Assembly: GCA_030280995.1 (NCBI GenBank)
Contig: JASXTE010000013.1
Coordinates: 11,439,001-11,503,000, forward strand
Origin: Hemileia vastatrix
Lineage: Eukaryota; Basidiomycota; Pucciniomycetes; Pucciniales; Zaghouaniaceae
Direction: 5' to 3'
DNA length: 64,000 nt
This document shows positions 58,207-64,000 of this stretch, in pieces (the first letter of the stretch is position 1; the number at the start of each line of letters is the position of its first letter). A model generated the notes under the pieces. It saw only the letters and a list, made by a program, of their open reading frames with translations, made no database searches and was not told the origin of the DNA. Both the position numbers and the translations under genes were made by a program.

Positions 58207-58467
58207 CACCACACAATATGGGGGGCAGACTTGCTAGCAAGTCCGCAACCTTGGACCCAAACTTACCATAGATTGAACATGCATTGAGCTATTGAGAAAG
58301 GAACCATATAATCAGCGATGAACACCACTCAGCAGAACAGTTTTAGGTGGGTGTTCAAGTAGAGTTCAGTATGGGTTCAGTATGAGTTCAGTCTGAGTTC
58401 CATCTGAGTTCTATCTTAGTTTAGGTTGAGGACTTGCTAGCAAGACCACCCCCTATATTGTGTAGTG
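58207..58467. mobile_element. 261-bp MITE with TAT duplication
   Basis: Ends CACCACACAATATGGGGGG and the complement of CACTACACAATATAGGGGG, continuing into a shared GACTTGCTAGCAAG near both ends. TAT flanks both sides (58204-58206 and 58468-58470). Inside, GAGTTCAGT-like 11-12-bp units repeat about five times (58350-58415). It carries no gene. Confidence 0.82.
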
Positions 58468-59074
58468 TATCTCATTAGAAAATATATCTTCAACTTTTCT
58501 CCTATACTTTTTTGAAAAATAGTCAATGGATTCTAAGGACTAGAACCTTCCATGAATTGGAAAGAGTGGGAAAAATGTTCAGCCTCCTGAAATAAACTTT
58601 TAGTTACATAATTTGATCATGAATTGTTTAAAAAAATGAAATGATACTATATTTTTAAGCTTTTTGACAAAATAAGACTTATTAGGGGGTATCAAACTTA
58701 ATGGATCTGCAATTAGGGATCAGGAGTTTTTTCCCTGGATCCAAAATTTTAAATTGAAGATGATTCTAGTGGATAAGTAATGCACAATCATGAATTAATC
58801 TACCTCTTATACCCCAATTTCCATTCCTAATTCCTGATTCCAAACTCATCACATCCATGACTGATTTTTAAGCAAGTCACATGACATATAATTGTGCATG
58901 CATTAATTATTTCACTCTTCAATCTAGGTGAATTAATTTTGGAGGTGAAAACTTAAAAATTTTTTCTATCTACACACCCCCTACTCATTTGGTGTCAAAC
59001 TCCCTACTCCTCTTGTCACCTAAACCTTATATTGAAAAAAGCACCTCTCTACTAGGTAGAGGCTTACATCAACT

Positions 59075-59463
59075 ATGAATGCCATTGCTTTAGCTTTAAT
59101 TGATGACTCTGATTTTGAAAACACTTAAGCTTATATGTCTATACTTTCCAAAAAATGTTACATCAACCAAAGGGGGCCAAATCATGTTCATGATCCCAGA
59201 TACAGTCTCCACTCAACTATCAAAATTCCCCCTATAAACTTCACACAACTATTTTAAACTTCTCCAGATTCCTTCATTAAAATTTATCTACTCATCTCTG
59301 ATCAAACTATCTTTTATAACAATTCTTGTAATAAACAGAGTGATCCTGTCATTCATCTTGCTGTTGCACTATGTCTCTTTGGATCAAATGGAAATGGTGC
59401 TTCTATAAGACATTTGGAAAATATCTTTACCATAGGATATGGTACTGTTGTACTATGCACAAA
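59075..59463 (+). pseudogene. Transposase N-terminal relic (H3)
   Basis: Aligns with the H1 transposase N-terminus (MNAIALALIDDSDFENT, later a GSNGNGAS-like stretch near 59385), with stops and frameshifts. No catalytic residues remain. Confidence 0.75.
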
Positions 59464-59646
59464 GTGCTCCCCACTTAAAACCCTAACAGAAATATTAAAA
59501 AAATTATTTTTGTCAGTAGAGGGGGCTTTAACTAATAAACCACACTTAAAACCCCATAGAGAACTGAAGGAGGGGCATTTGTTCTATTAATTTAAATAGT
59601 AAAGAGCTTACATTATTAAATTTAGATAATTATGAAAATTTAAATT

Positions 59647-59838
59647 AGTTGCATTCTCAGTACCAAAACAAGAATCATAATTAGCTTTAGTTTTTAGCCA
59701 GTTGATAAAAATGAGGTGATCATTTTTTTTTAGCTGAATGGTTTTTACTTTCTTAGCTGAGTGGGGGAAAGAGAGAGTAGTTGGATTTGAAGAAGTGGGA
59801 GGGGGTTGCATTTGGGAAGATATGTTATGGCAAGGCAT
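59647..59838 (-). pseudogene. Myb/SANT N-terminal relic (H3)
   Basis: The minus strand from ATG 59838 reads MPCHNISSQMQPPPTSSNPT and IQLKKNDHLIFINWLKTKAN, then YDSCFGTENAT, where homology to H1 ends abruptly at the deletion junction. Confidence 0.82.
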
Positions 59839-59995
59839 GATAGGATATTTGATGATGAAAAGGAGCAGAAATAAGCAGATGAGATGGGGAGGGATCTGAA
59901 TGGATAGAAGGAATAGACAGGATTTGATGAGGGTAAGAGTGCGCAGCAAGCTAGGGAGCCTGGGATATCAAGAAATTTTTTCAAGATGTGTTTAT

Positions 59996-60441
59996 GTTGG
60001 TATATTTAGATTTACTTACCCCTTTAAGCTCCCTAATGCAATACTCCCTTCTCCCACCTATTACAATGCAAAGTATTCATAGCGCCCTTCCTTTTTACCT
60101 CTCAAACCAAATCCTAACAATCTCCCATAATATATGATAAGATCTCTAAATTTAGATGTGTAAAATAGCTTACATACATTTGTAAATACAGGTCTTTAAC
60201 TAAAAAAGTCTCTCATATACATAGTTACAACCAAGATATGCAAACAAGGGGCCACCATCAGCATTTTTTTTATTAATTCAGTTCTTGATATAACTCTCAC
60301 CTTGCTCCCCAAATTACTCAAAAATAAATCCAGAAAATGAAACATACTCCTTTCAAATTCTTCAAGCTAGAACTTAAAAATTTCATTTTAAAAAACATGC
60401 CAGCCTCCCATCCAGAAAGATGCCAGCTTCTGGAACACTGC
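59996..60441. other. Intergenic tract
   Basis: No gene, RNA or repeat that I can support lies between the H3 break and the B5 LTR. Confidence 0.4.
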
Positions 60442-61186
60442 TGTCAGAGGGGTACTTTTGGTCTAGAGGATTTTCAACGGTCCAACAGCAGTGATAGGTG
60501 AAGAATAACTCAAGATTTCAAAAAGTGTATTTATTATTTCTTTATAAATTTATTACTCAATTTAAAGGTAAAAAGGGGTTAATATATAATTGCTTTATCA
60601 TCCTAGAATTACGCAGATGTAAGTACTAAGTTAGTAAGAGTAGTAATAAAATGATTTATTGTTATTAAGTTGTATAGTAAGTAAGAATGGAATGAATAAA
60701 AAACAGTGAGATTGAGAGGCTTTATATAGGCAAAAAGGAGAGAACTATGGAACCACAAGTCTACATACAAGAGTACCTTCAGAGAGAACAAAACCACATA
60801 AATAGAAATTGCAAATAATAAAGTAAGTTCTATAAAGAATGTTCTCATATTCAGTATTTATCTGTATTCTTCAAATGTTATTAAATTTATTTGATATACT
60901 TAATCTTCTGTATATGTAAAAGTAAAATATAAATATTTGATTTAATTTTTAGTATTTTTTATAGTTTTAATCTACTTTTCAGCTGTCATGAGGATGCTGT
61001 CAAGGAATAAAATATGAGGGAACAATTTAATTATATCATTACTTAGTTTTACTTATTTAATTAATTACAATATTATAAGCAATTTATCAAACAAGCTATA
61101 ATTAATACAATGAGAGGTAAAAGGTGTGGCTCTACTCTAGTAAATAAGTAATTATTTACTGGATATGTCTAGTAGCCTGGCTGACA
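60442..61186 (-). mobile_element. Solo LTR, gypsy family B (copy B5)
   Basis: 745 bp, TGTCAGAGGGGTAC ... GTAGCCTGGCTGACA on the plus strand, the inverse of B2. Flanks ACTGC and ACTCG match only partly. The inverted TATA motif CTTTATATAGG lies near 60720. Confidence 0.85.
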
Positions 61187-61867
61187 ACTCGTATTACTTA
61201 ATTTGAAAAAGAAATAAAGAAACAGCAGGAAAATGAAATATTACCAAAAAATTCATAAAAAAATTCTTTTTATGTTTTGAAGTGCTTAATGTGCATTCTG
61301 TCTAATTCTAGAGGCCTCTGAACATGGGGGGGTAGGTTTTTTTATCAGTAAGCAATGTAAAAAACAAAAGGAAGTTGAGGAGGATAGCAGAAAATGATTT
61401 CCTGAGTATTTAGACTAGTTTTTTTTAGAATTTCAATCTTATTGAACAACTCTGGAACCATCTATCTTTTAGATCAAGGATTTATATAAAAAATTTCCAG
61501 ATTGGGAGAATTTCTTCCGCATACCTCTCGAACTTCTTCTGGTACAAATTTTTTATTCTTGTGATCTTTTTTTCATCTAATCAGATTTATATATATTTTG
61601 TTAATGAATTCAATTCTAGTTTCAATTTAAATAATAATAAATTTATATTCTAGGGAGTCATTAATAATTAAAATATTTTTGGGATATAAAGTTCTAGAAG
61701 CAAGTACTTGTGTGACTCCTTTTCATTGAATAGCTTTCACATCTAGAGAAAATGCACAGAACTATGAAAATTCCCTTCAATTTTCATAGAGAGTAGTTTA
61801 GGTGTCTTTATTACAGGGTTTTTGGCTCTATAAACTCTTTAGATAAGCTGAAATTTCGAATATATGC
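61187..61867. other. Downstream flank of the host gene
   Basis: No open frame of note. It probably contains the 3' untranslated region of the minus-strand gene; AATAAA-like words occur but none stands out. Confidence 0.4.
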
Positions 61868-63512
61868 TTATTTTGGGTTGATAGAGAGCATTTGGTTTTT
61901 CTTCCTTTTTTTTAATTTTTTCCCAGCTTGATAATAAGCTTCATATTTTTTTGTTAAATCTTTAATAACTTGACAGTCAGAACTATTTTTTCGAATCTTT
62001 CTAGTCACAGCTTGGTGTGATAAAGAAAGCTTAGACCATTGGGGATAAGCTGAATTTTCCTGTTTTCTTCCTTTTACTATAATCCTGTTATTTCTTTTGT
62101 CCTGCTCCCATGTTGAGGATAAGAATACCCGAATCTGTCTTCCAAACAAATTTTCAAATTTGAGGTCAAGTTGTTTTGTATTAGAATGTGAATTGATCAA
62201 TTTTCGTCTCTCCAAATTATCTTCAAGGATGTTGTAATATATTTCTATTGCTTCATTTCTCATATTCAGATGTTGTGCTGGGTAAATTTTAAGCTTAGCT
62301 GAAACATGGAGCACGAATACCATTCGATGTCTTTCTGGCCTTGATAAGTTACTAAAGACGTGGCTACACTTTGACAACGAGACACCAGCTTTCAAGGAGT
62401 TCATCTGTGAAATTTCTTCTTCTGTAGTATTTTCAAGCCATTCACGAGTTATAAAAGTAAGTTCTTCAAACACATTCCACTTTTCTTGCTGATCATCAAT
62501 GACTGAGTTCAAATGTTTTAAAATATCTTGACAATAATTAAGGTAGCGAATAGCCACTTTAGAGTCTAAACCGTTCTCTATTAACTTCAATCCTTCTGTA
62601 TAAAACCTCAAAAAAAAATTTCTATCTGTACTGTATGAAAGGTAAGATCTTTCATACTTCATGAAAAAAAAATTTATTCTCTGAACATTATGAAAAATTA
62701 ATGCTTGGGAAATTATGAAACGATCCAATAAATCTTCATTTTCTGGAAATTTATTTGATAAAAAATAATTTTCTACTCCTTTAAAATAAACCTCATAAAT
62801 CTCAATCGGTCCTCTGGGTCCAATCTTACGGTTTGTGACTGATTCCACTGTAAAAGAGAAATCAGATAGCAAATACAGCACCATCACAGCTTCCTGTAGT
62901 TTTTTGACATATTGATTAGTTGAAAACTGATTAAAAAAACTTTCCCTCTCAGATAATGGGTTTTGCATGATTTCACTTATATCTCTTTCTTTACCTTCTG
63001 TTTTGAATCCCAAATATTTCCGTGTCCTCCAGAATATATGCCCAATTACCTCTTCCTCCTGAATTTTTTTTTCTTGCGCATCTTCAGCGAAGTCTTCTTC
63101 TGTGAAGAACGTGGAAAAAATCTCTCTGTTATTAAAACTGTGTTCAGTTTGACTTTCAGGATCGTTTCGTTTACAACTATTCTCAGAATGACTGCGTCTA
63201 TTTTCAAAGACTTGAAAAGGCTTCTTTCCCAACTGACTGTCATATAGATTTTCATCCTTATCCCCGTGTGGATCAACATGCTGACCACCAGTATATTTCA
63301 TAGCAGGTGCATGATCTAGAGTATGTTCCATAGTAGATGCTAAGACTTGATTGCACTCTTCAAGATCTTCAACATATAGATTATTGTATGTGGGTTGATA
63401 CAAATTTATCAATTCTAATGGGAGGGGACCCTCTTCATCTAAATATTTTTGCCTTGGCTGCCCACAATCGATATAAAAAGTTTTTCTCTCAGTACCGTGT
63501 TGCTTATTTGGA
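61868..63512 (-). CDS. Hypothetical host protein, 3' exon (about 547 codons)
   Basis: A long uninterrupted minus-strand frame ends at TAA 61868. It extends upstream past 63412 to an acceptor TTACAG at 63513, giving about 547 codons. The protein is polar and mostly helical in appearance. It has an acidic N-terminal third (EEDFAEDAQEKKIQEEEV), a central helical part (VKKLQEAVMVLYLLSDFSF, YFLSNKFPENEDLLDRFI) and a very basic C-terminus (GKKLKKRKKNQ). I see no signal peptide, membrane segment or known catalytic motif and cannot name the family. Composition is less AT-biased than the surrounding repeats and there are no internal stops, which suggests selection. Confidence 0.75.
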
Positions 63513-64000
63513 CTGTAAGGTCAAATAACAAACATTTATATGATTTTCCGAAATGATTTGCTGCGTCACATTGTGCAGCTGCGAAGTTGGTGCAGGGTTT
63601 CTAATACCAGAGACCACTGAACCTAGTAATCCGGTTCGACAATCATTTATTTCACACAAGTAAGGATCATGGCTGTCCTAAAGAAGTAAGTTGCATAAAG
63701 AAGGGTTATTTCAATGAAGCATTCCCATATGGATATCTGGAGAACCTACTAAAATGCTTGCTGAATCATGATTAAAAGAAGGCCAGGATGGCTTTGCATT
63801 AGAATACATATCATCATCTTGATGGTTCATTCGATCTATCTTGTTGTACTGGTCAAGATTATTTAGTGAAGATTTGGAATTATCTCCCACGGAACTAGAA
63901 GGCCAATGCTGAAACCCTAGGATATCATCTTTAATAATTTTTTTTCCATTCGTTGGCTTACAAAATCTCGAAGAGTTTTGTAATAGTTGTGAAAATATAT
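63513..64000 (-). CDS. Probable upstream exons of the same host gene, open at the window edge
   Basis: The minus strand is open from 63998 to about 63750 (IIKDDILGFQHWPSSSVGDN, NKIDRMNHQDDDMYSNAKPS), a Ser/Asn/Asp-rich stretch. A 72-nt intron (63749-63678, GTAGGT ... CTTTAG) then joins in phase to 63677 (DSHDPYLCEINDCRTGLLGS), which is open to 63513. The join of this exon to the large one at 63512 needs a different phase from the obvious one, so one more splice site is unresolved. Confidence 0.5.

Larger units (their letters stand above)
58684..59995. mobile_element. Truncated, internally deleted Harbinger (H3)
   Basis: The left end AGGGGGTATCAAACTTAATGGATCTGCAATTAGGG closely matches H1, preceded by ATT. 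The transposase N-terminal part is joined to the N-terminal exon of the Myb/SANT gene near 59480-59640; the catalytic core and oxygenase are missing. The right end stops near CAAGATGTGTTTATG, without a terminal repeat. Confidence 0.82.

Overview
The window looks like a repeat-dominated stretch of a fungal nuclear genome, most likely a rust fungus (Pucciniales). The reasons are strong AT-richness, short GT-AG introns of about 50-75 nt, chromodomain Ty3/gypsy elements, a TET/JBP-type 2OG-Fe(II) oxygenase of the kind expanded in basidiomycetes, and HARBI1-type transposases. The genus is not resolved and the assignment is an inference. Almost everything from 1 to 61.2 kb is transposon sequence, much of it nested. 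The only likely host gene is on the minus strand at 61.9-64.0 kb, open at the right edge.

Nest 1 (about 0.4-29.5 kb). An inverted, broken LTR of gypsy family A is split by a family-B solo LTR (799-1629), a 6.1-kb PIF/Harbinger transposon H1 (2244-8378) and an old family-A gypsy (8561-29410). The old gypsy is itself split by a B solo LTR (8692-9492), a 200-bp Harbinger MITE (9725-9924), a young 9.2-kb family-A gypsy (13953-23131, TSD ACTTT, LTRs differing at 5 positions by eye, one open 1891-codon gag-pol frame) and an inverted solo A LTR (26013-27289, TSD ATATG).

Nest 2 (about 29.5-50.4 kb). A minus-strand gypsy of another lineage (family D) keeps gag, protease and RT relics. It is split by a second Harbinger H2 (30270-38729), which holds a C solo LTR and a 1.5-kb GGAGGT/ACCTCC satellite that switches strand, and by a non-autonomous gypsy C (40961-46982, TSD GTTCC). 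Its LTR is split by a third B solo LTR.

Right part (50.4-64 kb). This holds degraded gypsy and coding relics, two more B solo LTRs, a second D LTR in the opposite orientation, a 261-bp MITE, a truncated Harbinger H3 and the host gene.

Main point. H1 and H2 have diverged, yet both carry the same three genes in the same order and orientation: HARBI1-like transposase (+), a TET/JBP-like 2OG-Fe(II) dioxygenase (+) and a Myb/SANT-like coiled-coil protein (-). In H1 the oxygenase domain (HxD plus distal His) and the three-exon Myb/SANT gene are open, while the transposase is broken. In H2 the transposase core is open and the other two are broken. A Harbinger family that carries its own candidate 5-methylcytosine oxidase is the strongest candidate here for an undescribed system.
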